This document shows, piece by piece, positions 8,395 through 17,228 of a stretch of 64,000 nucleotides of DNA. The notes beneath the pieces were generated by a model. The model ran no database searches, was not told the origin of the DNA, and saw nothing but the letters and a program-made list of their open reading frames with translations. A program made the translations under genes and the position numbers. The stretch's first letter is position 1, and each line of letters opens with the position of its first letter. The stretch covers positions 1-64,000 of the forward strand of contig CAYFVU010000007.1 in assembly GCA_964346645.1 (NCBI GenBank), given 5' to 3'. Source of the DNA: CAYFVU01 sp964346645. Its GTDB lineage: Bacteria > Spirochaetota > Spirochaetia > DSM-16054 > Sediminispirochaetaceae.

Positions 8395-10278
8395 GTGGGA
8401 GCAATGGTGGAAGGTGTGCGCAGGACCCTCATCAAGATAGAGAACGGCGCAAACTACCTCTTTCTCTTCCTCCTCGCGATCGTTCCCATTACCGAGGTCG
8501 TCTCCCGCGGCTTCTTCGGCACCGGCATCTCCCACTCTGCAGGCTACATCTATCACCTCGTCTTCCTGCTCACCTTTCTCGGCGGAGCCTACACCGCGAG
8601 AGAGGAGAACCACCTCGCCATCACCGCCGGACTCGAGCTCCTGCCGGGAGAGAAAACGCGGAGGTGGGTAAAGACGGCGAGCATGCACCTCTCGGTGGCG
8701 GTGAGCACTGCGCTGCTGCTCTCGAGCCTCTCTTTTCTCTTTCTCGCCTTCGACGGATCGCTGAGGGTCGGTGTTATTCCCTCCCAGCTCTTCGTTCTCT
8801 TCATGCCGGTCGGTTTTTTCCTCATCTCCTGGCGCTTCGTCTCCCACAGTCCGTCCGGATTCGGGCACCGGCTCATCGCTTCCCTTGGCGTCGCGACGGG
8901 AGTGGTCCTCGCCTATGCGGCCCTCTACAACCTCCTCTTCTTCCTCTACCCGGGACTGCCCCTCGCCTTCGATGATCTTCTCGCCCTGTGGTACCGGATC
9001 ATCGGTCCGCTCTCCCTCGTGTGTATCGTGCTGCTGATCATCTCCGCCTTCTTCGGCACCCCCCTCTTCGTGGTGCTCGGTGGGGTGGGGCTGCTCCTCT
9101 TCGCCCGCACAGGCGGAGCGCTCGAGTCCGTGGCGAACGAGTCCTATTCGATGCTGATAAGCGAGACGATCCCCGTCATACCACTCTTCACCTTTGCCGG
9201 TTTCATCCTCTCGGAGAGCAGGGCAGGAGAGCGGCTGGTCTCGCTCTTTAGGGGGCTCTTCGGATGGATCCCCGGCGGACAGATCATCGCCGCGGTCCTG
9301 GTCTCGACCTTCTTTACCACCTTCACCGGCGCCTCAGGGGTTACGATCCTCGCCCTAGGCGGGGTGCTCTACGTGGTGCTGCACAGGGAGGGTCCCTTCG
9401 GCGACGATTTTACCACCGGTTTCCTTACCGCCTCGGGCAGCGTGGGCTTCCTCTTCCCTCCGAGCCTGCCGATCATCCTCTACGCCGTGGTGGCCCGCAT
9501 CAGCATCGTCGACATGTTCGTCGGCGGCTTCATTCCGGGGATCATCGTGATGGCGGCGATGATGGGTATCGGCATCGTCGTGGCGAGCCGCAACAAGGTT
9601 GAGCCGGTTTCCTTCGACGGACGGGAGGTGCTGCGCGGACTGAAGAGCTCGATCTGGGAGCTGCTCCTGCCGCTGTTGATCATCCTCCTCTACTTCACGG
9701 GAACGACCTCCCTCATCGAGACCTCCTCCTTCGCCGTCGTCTACATTTTCTTTGTGGAGGTGCTGCTGCAGCGGGAGGTGCGGCTGCGCGACATGCCGGC
9801 GATCGCGCTGAAGGCGATGCCGATCATCGGCGGGGTGCTGATCATCCTCGCGGTGAGCAGGGGGCTCTCCTACTACTTCATCGATGCGGAGATACCGGTG
9901 CGCCTCACCGACTGGATAGCCGCACACATAGAGTCGAGGATCCTCTTTCTCATCCTGCTCAATATCGCCCTCATCATTACCGGCTGCTTCATGGACATCT
10001 TCTCGGCGATAATGGTGGTCGCGCCGCTTATCATCCCGATCGGCGAGGTCTTCGGCATCCACCCCGTTCACCTCGGCATTATCTTTCTCGCCAACCTCGA
10101 GCTCGGCTTCATGACCCCGCCGGTGGGCATCAATCTCTTCCTGGCGAGCTACCGCTTCGATAAGCCTCTGACCCGCATCTACCGGAACGTGGTGCCCTTC
10201 TTTCTGCTGCAGCTCCTCGCCCTGCTCATCATCACCTATGTCCCTTCATTTACCACGGCAATACTCGGGCTCTTCTGA
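8395..10278 (+). CDS. TRAP transporter permease, DctQ-DctM fusion
   Basis: About 627 residues with some 16 hydrophobic segments. Residues about 1-200 form the small DctQ-like four-helix part and residues about 210-627 the large DctM part, which carries the family-like stretches SGVTILALGG, GSVGFLFPPSLPIILYAV and LGFMTPPVGINLFLAS. Fused DctQM proteins are a known TRAP variant. It lies 12 bp after the DctP gene. The start may be the GTG at 8395 or the ATG at 8404; neither has a well-placed ribosome site. It takes up the DctP ligand with sodium across the inner membrane. Confidence 0.9.
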   Translation: MGAMVEGVRRTLIKIENGANYLFLFLLAIVPITEVVSRGFFGTGISHSAGYIYHLVFLLTFLGGAYTAREENHLAITAGLELLPGEKTRRWVKTASMHLSVAVSTALLLSSLSFLFLAFDGSLRVGVIPSQLFVLFMPVGFFLISWRFVSHSPSGFGHRLIASLGVATGVVLAYAALYNLLFFLYPGLPLAFDDLLALWYRIIGPLSLVCIVLLIISAFFGTPLFVVLGGVGLLLFARTGGALESVANESYSMLISETIPVIPLFTFAGFILSESRAGERLVSLFRGLFGWIPGGQIIAAVLVSTFFTTFTGASGVTILALGGVLYVVLHREGPFGDDFTTGFLTASGSVGFLFPPSLPIILYAVVARISIVDMFVGGFIPGIIVMAAMMGIGIVVASRNKVEPVSFDGREVLRGLKSSIWELLLPLLIILLYFTGTTSLIETSSFAVVYIFFVEVLLQREVRLRDMPAIALKAMPIIGGVLIILAVSRGLSYYFIDAEIPVRLTDWIAAHIESRILFLILLNIALIITGCFMDIFSAIMVVAPLIIPIGEVFGIHPVHLGIIFLANLELGFMTPPVGINLFLASYRFDKPLTRIYRNVVPFFLLQLLALLIITYVPSFTTAILGLF

Positions 10279-10323
10279 CGGGGCCTCCTGACGAACTCTT
10301 CTGACGGGGTTTTTGATTCCCTG

Positions 10324-10584
10324 TCATGATCTATTTTTTCCCATCTCATCTTCGAGCTGATTGCGAATTGTGTCTATAAACTCCCGGTATTCGCGGTTCT
10401 CCTTTCGCAGGCGCTTGATCTCGTAGACCATCCACTCGAAGTCCTCCTCCGCATTCTGAATGTCGTACTTGTACTCGGCGAGGGGATTGTACTTTATCCA
10501 GCAGAGCTGGTTGCGCCAGTGTTTCTTTCGTGCGAACAGCTGTTCTATCTTCTCCAGACGGTCTTCGGGCTCCTCTTTGCTCAT
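10324..10584 (-). CDS. Small coiled-coil protein of unknown function
   Basis: 86 residues, charged and largely helical, with a heptad-like region in the second half (EDFEWMVYEIKRLRKENREYREFIDTI). The ATG at 10584 is chosen because GAGGAG lies 6 nt upstream; an ATG six codons earlier lacks one. No catalytic or metal-binding motif is seen. It is a single gene reading towards the TRAP permease and converging on it. I do not recognise the family. Confidence 0.55.
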   Translation of the reverse strand: MSKEEPEDRLEKIEQLFARKKHWRNQLCWIKYNPLAEYKYDIQNAEEDFEWMVYEIKRLRKENREYREFIDTIRNQLEDEMGKNRS

Positions 10585-10707
10585 CTCGCTCCTCTGTCCC
10601 ACTCCTCTGTCCGGGTATATTCTCTCTCCCGAGTATAGTAGACTTCGCGCCGCAGCGAAAGCGAGGGGCTCAAGGGGGCCGCCGGGCTGCGGCCGCAGGC
10701 AGGGCTG

Positions 10708-10735
10708 TTGTCATTCGCCGCTGTGTGTATAGAAT
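10708..10735 (+). promoter_or_regulatory. Probable leaderless promoter of the 10743 aminotransferase
   Basis: TTGTCA (10708-10713), 16 bp, TAGAAT (10730-10735), then 7 nt to the ATG at 10743. There is no ribosome binding site in the TGATTGT spacer. Confidence 0.4.
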
Positions 10736-10742
10736 TGATTGT

Positions 10743-11927
10743 ATGGAAGAGAATACCACGGTACAGACCGTTACCGACCCGAGTGTGGTGGATATGGCCC
10801 TCGGCCATCCTGATCCCGAGCTCCTGCCCCTCGAGATGATGAGGAGGGCCGCCGAGCACAGGTTCGGCGTGGGAGATCCCCTTATTCTCCAGTATGGAGG
10901 AGAGAAGGGGGATGAGGGATTTCGGGGGAGTCTCTCGGCCTTCCTCTCCCGCTTTACGGGAGAGCGGGCGGATCTGCAGCAGCTCATGATTTCGGGAGGT
11001 GTGTCCCAGAGCCTCGACCTCATCTGCACTCTCTACACGAAACCAGGTACCCTCGTGGTGGTGGAGGATCCCACCTACTTTCTGGCGCTCCGAATATTCG
11101 AGGACCATGGTCTGCGTGTAGCGAGTGTTCCGACCGGACCGGAGGGGATGGATGTCGATGCCTTGGACTCCCTATTGGAAAGAGAGACGCCCGCCCTCGT
11201 CTACACGATTCCCTCTTTTCAGAATCCGCGCGGCTTCTGCATGAGCGATGAGCGAAGAAGACGCCTCGTCGAGCTCGCCGGTCGAGAGGGGTTCATTGTC
11301 GTCGCCGACGAGGTCTATCGGCCGCTGCGGTACTCCGGCAATCAGACCACCCCCTTCTCCGAGATCGAGGGAAGCGAGCGGGTCTTCTCTCTCGGCTCGT
11401 TCTCCAAGATACTCGGTCCGGGGCTCCGTCTCGGATGGATCAGAGGCGCCTCCCGCAGCCTCCACCGGCTCGTTACCTGCGGCCGGCTCGACAGCGGCGG
11501 CGGGATAAACGCCTTTACCGCCTCGATCGTGAAGAGCGCCCTCGCCTCCGGCGACATGGATGCACACCTGCAGCGGCTGCGAGAGGTCTACTCGGCCAGG
11601 ATCTCGTCCCTCACGGCGGCGCTGGAGGAGGAGTTCATCGAGTTCGGCGACTTCTCAGTTCCCGAGGGGGGCTATTTCGTGTGGATTACCCTCCGCAGAG
11701 GCCTGACTGCGGAGTCCCTGGCCGATGCGGCGAAGGAGGAGGGAGTACGCTTTCTCCCCGGTACCCGCTGCTCGCCGAACGGCGAGGCCGTAGGCGGAAA
11801 GCCTCCCGGTGCCGGTTTTTTCGACTCCATCCGCCTCAGCATCTCCTTCAACTCAGAGGACCGGTTAAGAGAGGGGGTGGCTCGGCTCGCGAGGGCGGCG
11901 AAGCGCTGCCTGAGATCGAGCTCCTGA
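10743..11927 (+). CDS. PLP-dependent aminotransferase, class I/II (LysN/MocR-domain type)
   Basis: 394 residues, fold type I. Landmarks are LQYGGEKGDEGFR near residue 46, IPSFQNPRGF near residue 157, VVADEVYRPL near residue 185 (the Asp that binds the pyridine nitrogen) and GSFSKILGPGLRLGW with Lys222 as the expected Schiff-base lysine. The family includes 2-aminoadipate and broad-range aromatic or branched-chain aminotransferases; the amino donor cannot be told from sequence. There is no N-terminal winged helix, so it is an enzyme and not a complete MocR regulator. It converges on the acyltransferase gene. A relative lies at 26785. Confidence 0.88.
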   Translation: MEENTTVQTVTDPSVVDMALGHPDPELLPLEMMRRAAEHRFGVGDPLILQYGGEKGDEGFRGSLSAFLSRFTGERADLQQLMISGGVSQSLDLICTLYTKPGTLVVVEDPTYFLALRIFEDHGLRVASVPTGPEGMDVDALDSLLERETPALVYTIPSFQNPRGFCMSDERRRRLVELAGREGFIVVADEVYRPLRYSGNQTTPFSEIEGSERVFSLGSFSKILGPGLRLGWIRGASRSLHRLVTCGRLDSGGGINAFTASIVKSALASGDMDAHLQRLREVYSARISSLTAALEEEFIEFGDFSVPEGGYFVWITLRRGLTAESLADAAKEEGVRFLPGTRCSPNGEAVGGKPPGAGFFDSIRLSISFNSEDRLREGVARLARAAKRCLRSSS

Positions 11928-11991
11928 GAAAGAGTGATTACGGATTACTTAGCACAGAGAGAGGAGATGGACTCCAAGAACCCCGATGCGG

Positions 11992-13650
11992 TCAATCGCC
12001 ATTTAGAGGCCTGCCGGCAGTATGCAGCCCCCTCCGGGCATGTTCGCTGAACTGCTCGAGTACCCGACGGCTGAGCTCGCTGCGGCGGCTCCTCATGCTC
12101 TGAGCAGCCCCGGCAGGCTCTGTGCCGGCGGATGAAGGAGAGGAGGCGGCCGGATCTTCTGCTGTGGACAGCGGGACCGGATCTCCCACAGTGACGGAGA
12201 CGTAGGTGGGGCGGATGTCGGGCCTGTCGGATATGTCGCCACCCCTCAGCCGCAGCGTCACATCGTAGAGGTTCAGCGCCGTCTCCACCAACATGTTTGC
12301 GTCGCCGTACTCCGTGCCGTACTCTGGCCGCAGATAGGAGAGCGCATCGACCACCTCGAGGTGCCGGGAGAAGAGATCGGTCTCTGCCGCCACATAGTCG
12401 TCGGTGGACTTCTCGAGCTCGCTCCTCCGCTCCCTGTGTTTCGGATCGAGTCGGAATACGTGCCGCCAGCCGGCCTGTCGCACGGTAAAGATCCGGGGAG
12501 TAAAGCCGCGGTACGGTGCGCTTATCCCCAAGCGTTCCTCCTGCATGCGCAGTAGTGCATCCGTGATGTGCTCCACCCGGCCCCTCGTGAAGCCGGTGCC
12601 GGGAGCTTCACCGTCCTCCTCGTTGCCCCCTTCCTCCTCTTCGCCCTCGGAGGCTCCCTCGAAGTCGATGTGGTAGAAACGGCGATAGAACTCCTCCAAC
12701 AGATCGAGCACGTAGCGGCCCGCGACTTCCAGGCGCCTGCGCCGTGCTTCGAACTCATAATCGGCCCGTGCAGAACCTTCCGGTGAAACTTGCGTCGACG
12801 CAAGTTCACCTACACGCATGTTACCGTTTTCAGACTCCGCCCCTCCCTCTTTCTGCTCCCGCTCTCGCTCCCCGAGAAGAGAGTACGCGGATTCTCTTTC
12901 TATCCGGGTGACGATATCGTCGAAGATCTGCAGCGGATCGTCGCCGTACCCGTAGTACTGGCTGATCGGGAGAATAACGACCCTATCTGCACCCGGTCCC
13001 GTCCCGCGCTTCCTCTCCGAGGCAATCGAATTCGCAGCTCGGGTCTTCTGTTGATCCCGCGATGCCTGAGCGCGCTCGAGCTCCTGAGCCGCCCAGAGGG
13101 CGATCTGCGCAAAACCCGGCTCGATCTCGTAGACGTAGCGGTTGTGGTAAGTCACCTGGCCCTCCGGGGCGAGGGCGAGGGGAAACTCGCTCGAGATGAT
13201 GAAATCGCGGATCATGTCGATGGAGATCCGGTCGAGCCGGCGGTGAGAGACCGGAATGGCGCCGATGCGGCTGAATATCCATGCGAGATACCGACCTGCC
13301 CAGAGCGGCACACCCCTGCCGTAGAGAAAGTGGACGTGGGGACGCCGCCGGAGCTTCTTTCCCGACCTCCTCGCCGCCTTCGGCAGTATGGAATTGACGA
13401 GATGGAACATGACCTGTGCGTCGTGCACGTGGGAGTGCCGGAATACGAGGATGAGCTTGCTCTTTCCCTCGAGAAATTCCCGGTAGGCATCTATCAGCCT
13501 CTCGATTCCCTCCACCTTCCGCATTTTCAGCCCGAGGGCGAAGCGTAGGTAGAGGGGAGCTATGAGCCTGCCGAACGCGAGGACCCCACGGTTGAGCTTG
13601 GGCGGTATGAACGAGAGTTTCTTCTGGGCCTCCTGAATTCTCTTTCGCAT
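11992..13650 (-). CDS. PlsC-like acyltransferase with long variable insert
   Basis: 552 residues. The lysophospholipid/glycerol-3-phosphate acyltransferase motif HX4D appears as FRHSHVHDAQ near residue 70 and the glycerolipid-binding block as LAPEGQVTYHN near residue 160. The region between about 190 and 320 is rich in Glu, Arg and Gly and looks disordered. Probably membrane-associated and acts in phospholipid or lipid-linked acyl transfer. The ATG lies 4 bp after the MATE stop, so it is the last gene of the marR-MATE operon. Longer than typical PlsC proteins (about 240 residues), so the acceptor may not be lysophosphatidate. Confidence 0.8.
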   Translation of the reverse strand: MRKRIQEAQKKLSFIPPKLNRGVLAFGRLIAPLYLRFALGLKMRKVEGIERLIDAYREFLEGKSKLILVFRHSHVHDAQVMFHLVNSILPKAARRSGKKLRRRPHVHFLYGRGVPLWAGRYLAWIFSRIGAIPVSHRRLDRISIDMIRDFIISSEFPLALAPEGQVTYHNRYVYEIEPGFAQIALWAAQELERAQASRDQQKTRAANSIASERKRGTGPGADRVVILPISQYYGYGDDPLQIFDDIVTRIERESAYSLLGEREREQKEGGAESENGNMRVGELASTQVSPEGSARADYEFEARRRRLEVAGRYVLDLLEEFYRRFYHIDFEGASEGEEEEGGNEEDGEAPGTGFTRGRVEHITDALLRMQEERLGISAPYRGFTPRIFTVRQAGWRHVFRLDPKHRERRSELEKSTDDYVAAETDLFSRHLEVVDALSYLRPEYGTEYGDANMLVETALNLYDVTLRLRGGDISDRPDIRPTYVSVTVGDPVPLSTAEDPAASSPSSAGTEPAGAAQSMRSRRSELSRRVLEQFSEHARRGLHTAGRPLNGD

Positions 13651-13654
13651 GAAT

Positions 13655-15025
13655 CTAACCCGGAACCTCCATCCTCATCATGGCGAATACCTGTCTGAGT
13701 TTGCCGGTGAGCCAGAATATGCCTATGGCGAAGGTGATCGACTCGGAGATGGGGAAGGCGAGCCATAACTCGGTGAGGCCGAAGAGCTCGCCGAGAAGGT
13801 ACATCGAGGGGAGGAGCAGCACGATGGTACGGAGAAAGGAGAGTACGAGGCTCGGCAGTCCCTTGCCGAGGGCCTGAAAGACATTAATGCCGATGATCGA
13901 GGGTCCGACGAAGAGGAAGCCGATGCTGATGCGCCGCATTGCGGGAGTTCCGATACGGAGCAGCTCGGGATTGGAGTTGAACATGGTGATGAGTTGACGC
14001 GGAAAGAGCTGGAATATGAGGAAGCCGGCGAAGGTCAGGAGGAAGGCGGCCGAGGCACCGTAGAGAATGGTCTTCTTGACCCTCTCGGGATTCTTCGCAC
14101 CGTAGTTGTAGCCGGTTAGCGGCATGACGCCCTGGCCGAGCCCGAAGACCGGCATGAAGATGAAGGACTGCAGGCGGAAGAAGATGCCGAAGACGGCGAT
14201 CGCGGTGGTGTTGTGCAGCGCGAGGATCATGTTTCCTCCGGCGAGCATGATGCTCGCTAAGAGCTGCAGAGACATCGCCGGCACCCCGACCCGGTAGAGC
14301 TCCCTCAGGATCGATCCGTCGTAGCTGAAATCGCGGAACTTTATCTTTATTTCGTTGCGGTCGCTGAAGAGTATGAGCACGATGAAGGTCCCCGCAAAGA
14401 TGCGCGAGAAAACCGTCGCGTAGGCTGCCCCTTTTACCCCGAGCTCGGGAAAGGGGCCGATGCCGAAGATGAGGAACGGATCTATCGCGATGTTGAGGAA
14501 GGCGCCGATCGCCATGGTGAGCATGGGTATGAAGGTATTCCCCTCGCCTCTGAGCACGTTGTTGAAGATCATCGGGATGAAGAGGGCGATGGAGCCGACG
14601 AGGATGATTCTGATGTAGTCGGTGGCGAGCCTGACGAGCAGCTCATCGGCTGTGAAGATGCGGATCAGATTCTCGGCGAAGAAGGCGCCTACTATCGCCG
14701 CGACGGCCCCGTAGACCAGGCTGAGGAGGATTACGTGCTCGGCGATGTTGCCGGCGCGCTTCTTGTCTCCTTTTCCGAGGATGCGGGATATGAGGGATGA
14801 TGCGCCCACCCCCGTACCTACGGCAACGGAGATGAGAACCATCTGAATGGGAAAGGCCAGCGAGAGGGCGGCGAGGGAATCCTTGCTCACGTGTCCCACG
14901 TAGATGCTGTCGACCACGTTGTAGAGGGCCTGAAACGACATTCCGAGAATCGATGGGATGGCAAGCTTGAAGAGCAGCGGGAATACCGGTTGGCTGCCGA
15001 GCCGGTCGGATTTAGCCGTGGCCAT
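13655..15025 (-). CDS. MATE-family multidrug/sodium antiporter
   Basis: 456 residues with 12 predicted membrane helices in two similar halves. It has the MATE-like first helix segment (PVFPLLFKLAIPSILGMSF) and GVGASSLISRILGKGDK after helix 2, and a matching GQGVMPLTGYNYGAK in the second half. Exports organic cations or drugs in exchange for sodium or protons. The ATG at 15025 is chosen because AGAGGAGC precedes it; it overlaps the marR end by 14 bp. Being co-transcribed with marR, it is probably induced when MarR binds a toxic ligand. Confidence 0.9.
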   Translation of the reverse strand: MATAKSDRLGSQPVFPLLFKLAIPSILGMSFQALYNVVDSIYVGHVSKDSLAALSLAFPIQMVLISVAVGTGVGASSLISRILGKGDKKRAGNIAEHVILLSLVYGAVAAIVGAFFAENLIRIFTADELLVRLATDYIRIILVGSIALFIPMIFNNVLRGEGNTFIPMLTMAIGAFLNIAIDPFLIFGIGPFPELGVKGAAYATVFSRIFAGTFIVLILFSDRNEIKIKFRDFSYDGSILRELYRVGVPAMSLQLLASIMLAGGNMILALHNTTAIAVFGIFFRLQSFIFMPVFGLGQGVMPLTGYNYGAKNPERVKKTILYGASAAFLLTFAGFLIFQLFPRQLITMFNSNPELLRIGTPAMRRISIGFLFVGPSIIGINVFQALGKGLPSLVLSFLRTIVLLLPSMYLLGELFGLTELWLAFPISESITFAIGIFWLTGKLRQVFAMMRMEVPG

Positions 15026-15533
15026 GTACGTGCTCCTCTTTCGGTCGTGTATCTCCTGCCGGGCGCCGAGTCGATATCTGCTGCCGAGCGGCCCGTGTGT
15101 TCGTCTCCTCCTCGCTGAGACCTCTCCGGATTGTCTCCGCAATTCTGAGAAACGAGACTATCTCCTCTTCCGTGAGGTATGAACGTATTCGCTCTTCGAT
15201 CTCTCCCATCATGTTCATGAAGCGGGACTGGTATGAGCGGGCTTCCTCCGTGAGGCGGATCTCGCTCTTCCGTTGGTCGCTCGGGGAGGGCAGCCGCCTG
15301 ACCAGACCGAGCTCCTCTAACTTCGTGATGCCCCGCGCGACCGCCGCCTTGTCGATCCGGTAGTACTCGGCTAACTCCTGTTGATACATGCCGTCGTTCC
15401 GGTAGAGGCTGAGGAGGAGGAAGAACTGTCCGCTGCTCACTCCGAGCCCCGATTCCTTCAACTTCTCGTCTACGAGTGCATGGTGGGCCCTATGGGCCAT
15501 GCTGAGGACTTTACCGATAGACTCGTGCTTCAT
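15012..15533 (-). CDS. MarR-family transcriptional regulator
   Basis: 173 residues from the ATG at 15533. The winged helix includes QQELAEYYRIDKAAVARGITKLEELGLV, followed by the wing RRLPSPSDQRKSEIRLTEEA, the MarR hallmark (DxRxxxxxLT form). An ATG at 15569 lies inside the operator palindrome and is unlikely to be used. The C-terminal 25 residues are Arg-rich. It should bind the 18-bp palindrome at 15555-15572 and control both itself with the MATE pump and the small divergent frame at 15594. No Shine-Dalgarno site precedes the ATG; the -10 lies 6 nt upstream, so the mRNA is probably leaderless. Confidence 0.9.
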   Translation of the reverse strand: MKHESIGKVLSMAHRAHHALVDEKLKESGLGVSSGQFFLLLSLYRNDGMYQQELAEYYRIDKAAVARGITKLEELGLVRRLPSPSDQRKSEIRLTEEARSYQSRFMNMMGEIEERIRSYLTEEEIVSFLRIAETIRRGLSEEETNTRAARQQISTRRPAGDTRPKEEHVHGHG

Positions 15534-15539
15534 GGTTCG

Positions 15540-15587
15540 AGGATAGCGGAAAAATAGTTGACATGTCAACTAAGAGACTCGTATACT
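15540..15587. promoter_or_regulatory. Mirror-image divergent promoter sharing one MarR-type palindrome
   Basis: The perfect palindrome TAGTTGACATGTCAACTA (15555-15572) carries a TTGACA -35 on each strand. On the plus strand 18 bp follow to TATACT (15582-15587), then 6 nt to the ATG at 15594. On the minus strand 18 bp follow to TATCCT (15545-15540), then 6 nt to the marR ATG at 15533. One bound MarR dimer would block both -35 boxes. Confidence 0.75.
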
Positions 15588-15593
15588 CGAGTC

Positions 15594-15731
15594 ATGAGAC
15601 AGCTCGAGGATTTCTGGCGCTACTCCCGCAATGTAAGGAAGATAGGTGTGCCCGTCATAGACGAGACCTTCGACAGGCTCGGTGATCTGCGCGGCTCATT
15701 CAATCTCGACTACCTCGGCATTACCGAGTAG
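15594..15731 (+). CDS. 45-residue protein divergent from marR
   Basis: Reads MRQLEDFWRYSRNVRKIGVP at the N-terminus and ends in LDYLGITE. It is too short for a domain I recognise, and the first 16 residues may form an amphipathic helix. The support is contextual: its ATG sits exactly 6 nt after a good -10 in a symmetric promoter shared with marR. It could be a small regulated protein, a remnant of a larger gene, or a leader. No other gene follows on this strand before arfB, which converges on it. Confidence 0.45.
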   Translation: MRQLEDFWRYSRNVRKIGVPVIDETFDRLGDLRGSFNLDYLGITE

Positions 15732-15755
15732 CGGCGAGCCACCGTCCCGACCGTC

Positions 15756-16187
15756 CTAAGACCCCTCGGGCGGTTTCCTGAGCCGTTTCTTCTCACCGCG
15801 CCTCTTCTTCTTCTCGACCCTGCGTTCCTTAGCCGCCCGCGTGGGGCGGGTGGGTTTTCGCTTCTTCCTCGGCACGATGGCCTCTAGTATGAGGTCGGCG
15901 GCCCTCTCGTAGGCCCTTCGGCGGTTGCCCGCCTGGCTGCGGGTCTCGCTCGAGTGGATAAGCAGTTCCCCCTTCTCGGTCATGCGTCCTGAGAGCAGAT
16001 GAGCCGCCCGCTGGTGTTCATCCTCGTTGAGCGGGAGCTCGGAGAGCGGGACCCTGAGCGAGACCTTGCTGCTCGTCTTGTTTACGTGCTGACCGCCGGG
16101 ACCTCCCGACCCGGAAAAGCGTTCGGTGGCAGTCCTCTCTATAGCCTCTAAGAGTGTATCCCTGTGAATCCTCATGCCGTTTCCCAT
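15756..16187 (-). CDS. arfB: Alternative ribosome-rescue factor ArfB (release-factor-like, GGQ)
   Basis: 143 residues. The catalytic loop FSGSGGPGGQHVNKTSSKV (GGQ near residue 33) is the peptidyl-tRNA hydrolase motif of class I release factors. There are no codon-recognition domains, and the C-terminal 35 residues are strongly basic (KKRKPTRPTR, EKKKRRGEKKRLRK), as in ArfB/YaeJ, where the tail enters the empty mRNA channel of stalled ribosomes. It is therefore predicted to free stalled ribosomes without a stop codon. The start may be the ATG at 16187 or the one four codons later at 16175, which has GGGAAA upstream. Confidence 0.88.
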   Translation of the reverse strand: MGNGMRIHRDTLLEAIERTATERFSGSGGPGGQHVNKTSSKVSLRVPLSELPLNEDEHQRAAHLLSGRMTEKGELLIHSSETRSQAGNRRRAYERAADLILEAIVPRKKRKPTRPTRAAKERRVEKKKRRGEKKRLRKPPEGS

Positions 16188-16275
16188 TTTAAAAAAGAAA
16201 TTGAAATTTCCGCAGTGCGGGGGTTACTATAGTATATAACATAAAAAGCCGTGCCACGTTAGGGAGGGAGTGTGC

Positions 16276-17211
16276 ATGAAGCGGATAATTCTGGGTATAA
16301 CGGGCCTTCTTCTGATTTCCGCCGCCGTACTCTCGGCGGAATCGTTGGACAAGGTGTGGATCGTAGAGGGCGGAACCGATTCCTCCGATTCTGCGGAGAG
16401 GCTCGAGGACCCCGTAGTGTCGCCGGGTCAGGTAATCGAGGTCCTCATAGAGGAGAAGGGGCTTTCCGCCAGATGGGGAGAAGGCTTTGCCTACTATACC
16501 TACACCTACTACTCCGATATGGGCAAGAAGATATGGACTTCGCGGGAGTACACGGAGAAGAAGAGGACGAGCGATGAGACCTGGACCCTCTCGGTCGTTC
16601 AACGCATAATCGTCCCCTTGGAGATGCCGACTGGAAACTACAGACTAGGATTCGAACTGACCGACTATCACACGAAGATCGTCTACAAAGGGAGCGTTGT
16701 GTTTACGGTTTCTTCGAGCGCAAAGAGCGAGCCCGGCTCCTCCGATACAACGGTAGAGACGAGTGTCGATACCTCCGATACCCGAGCCTCCCTGATCGAG
16801 GAGGGCACTTCTTCGACGGAGAGCGGCGCGAGCGGCGCCTACAGGACCATGATCGCAGATGTGGAGCTCTCGCTCGTTTCGGTCGAGAAGACCGGCAACC
16901 GTCTGATCATTACCCTGCGGGGGGTGAACCGGGGAGAGGCGGATGAGGAGTTGCGGCTCTACTCGTATCGGACGAGGATTATCTCCGAGCAGGGAGAGGA
17001 GTTCACCTTTTCGGAACACGGAGGCGGGGAGAGCAAGTTCATTCGCGGTCTGGATTTTCCTCCGGAGGTACCGATGCAGGAGAGTTTTTCCTTCACCGGG
17101 CCGGTTCCCGGTAAAGTGGCGCACATCGCCTACCTGGAGGTGCCGTTCTACTACCGCGAAGACAAGGTGACCTGGCGCGACATCCCCATTCCCTGGAAGG
17201 CAGAGGAGTAG
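16276..17211 (+). CDS. Secreted protein of unknown function
   Basis: 311 residues. Residues 1-22 are a signal peptide (cleavage near LSAE). Two beta-rich halves are joined by a Ser/Thr/Glu-rich linker near residues 145-195 (SSSAKSEPGSSDTTVETS and similar). The N-terminal half contains RWGEGFAYYTYTYYSDMGKK and reads like an immunoglobulin-like fold; the second contains a run resembling bacterial DUF4352-like domains, but I cannot assign a family. No lipobox, so it is probably free in the periplasm or exported. AGGGAGGG lies 7 nt before the ATG. It converges on yejF. Confidence 0.65.
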   Translation: MKRIILGITGLLLISAAVLSAESLDKVWIVEGGTDSSDSAERLEDPVVSPGQVIEVLIEEKGLSARWGEGFAYYTYTYYSDMGKKIWTSREYTEKKRTSDETWTLSVVQRIIVPLEMPTGNYRLGFELTDYHTKIVYKGSVVFTVSSSAKSEPGSSDTTVETSVDTSDTRASLIEEGTSSTESGASGAYRTMIADVELSLVSVEKTGNRLIITLRGVNRGEADEELRLYSYRTRIISEQGEEFTFSEHGGGESKFIRGLDFPPEVPMQESFSFTGPVPGKVAHIAYLEVPFYYREDKVTWRDIPIPWKAEE

Positions 17212-17228
17212 AGGCGCCGCAGAAGATT

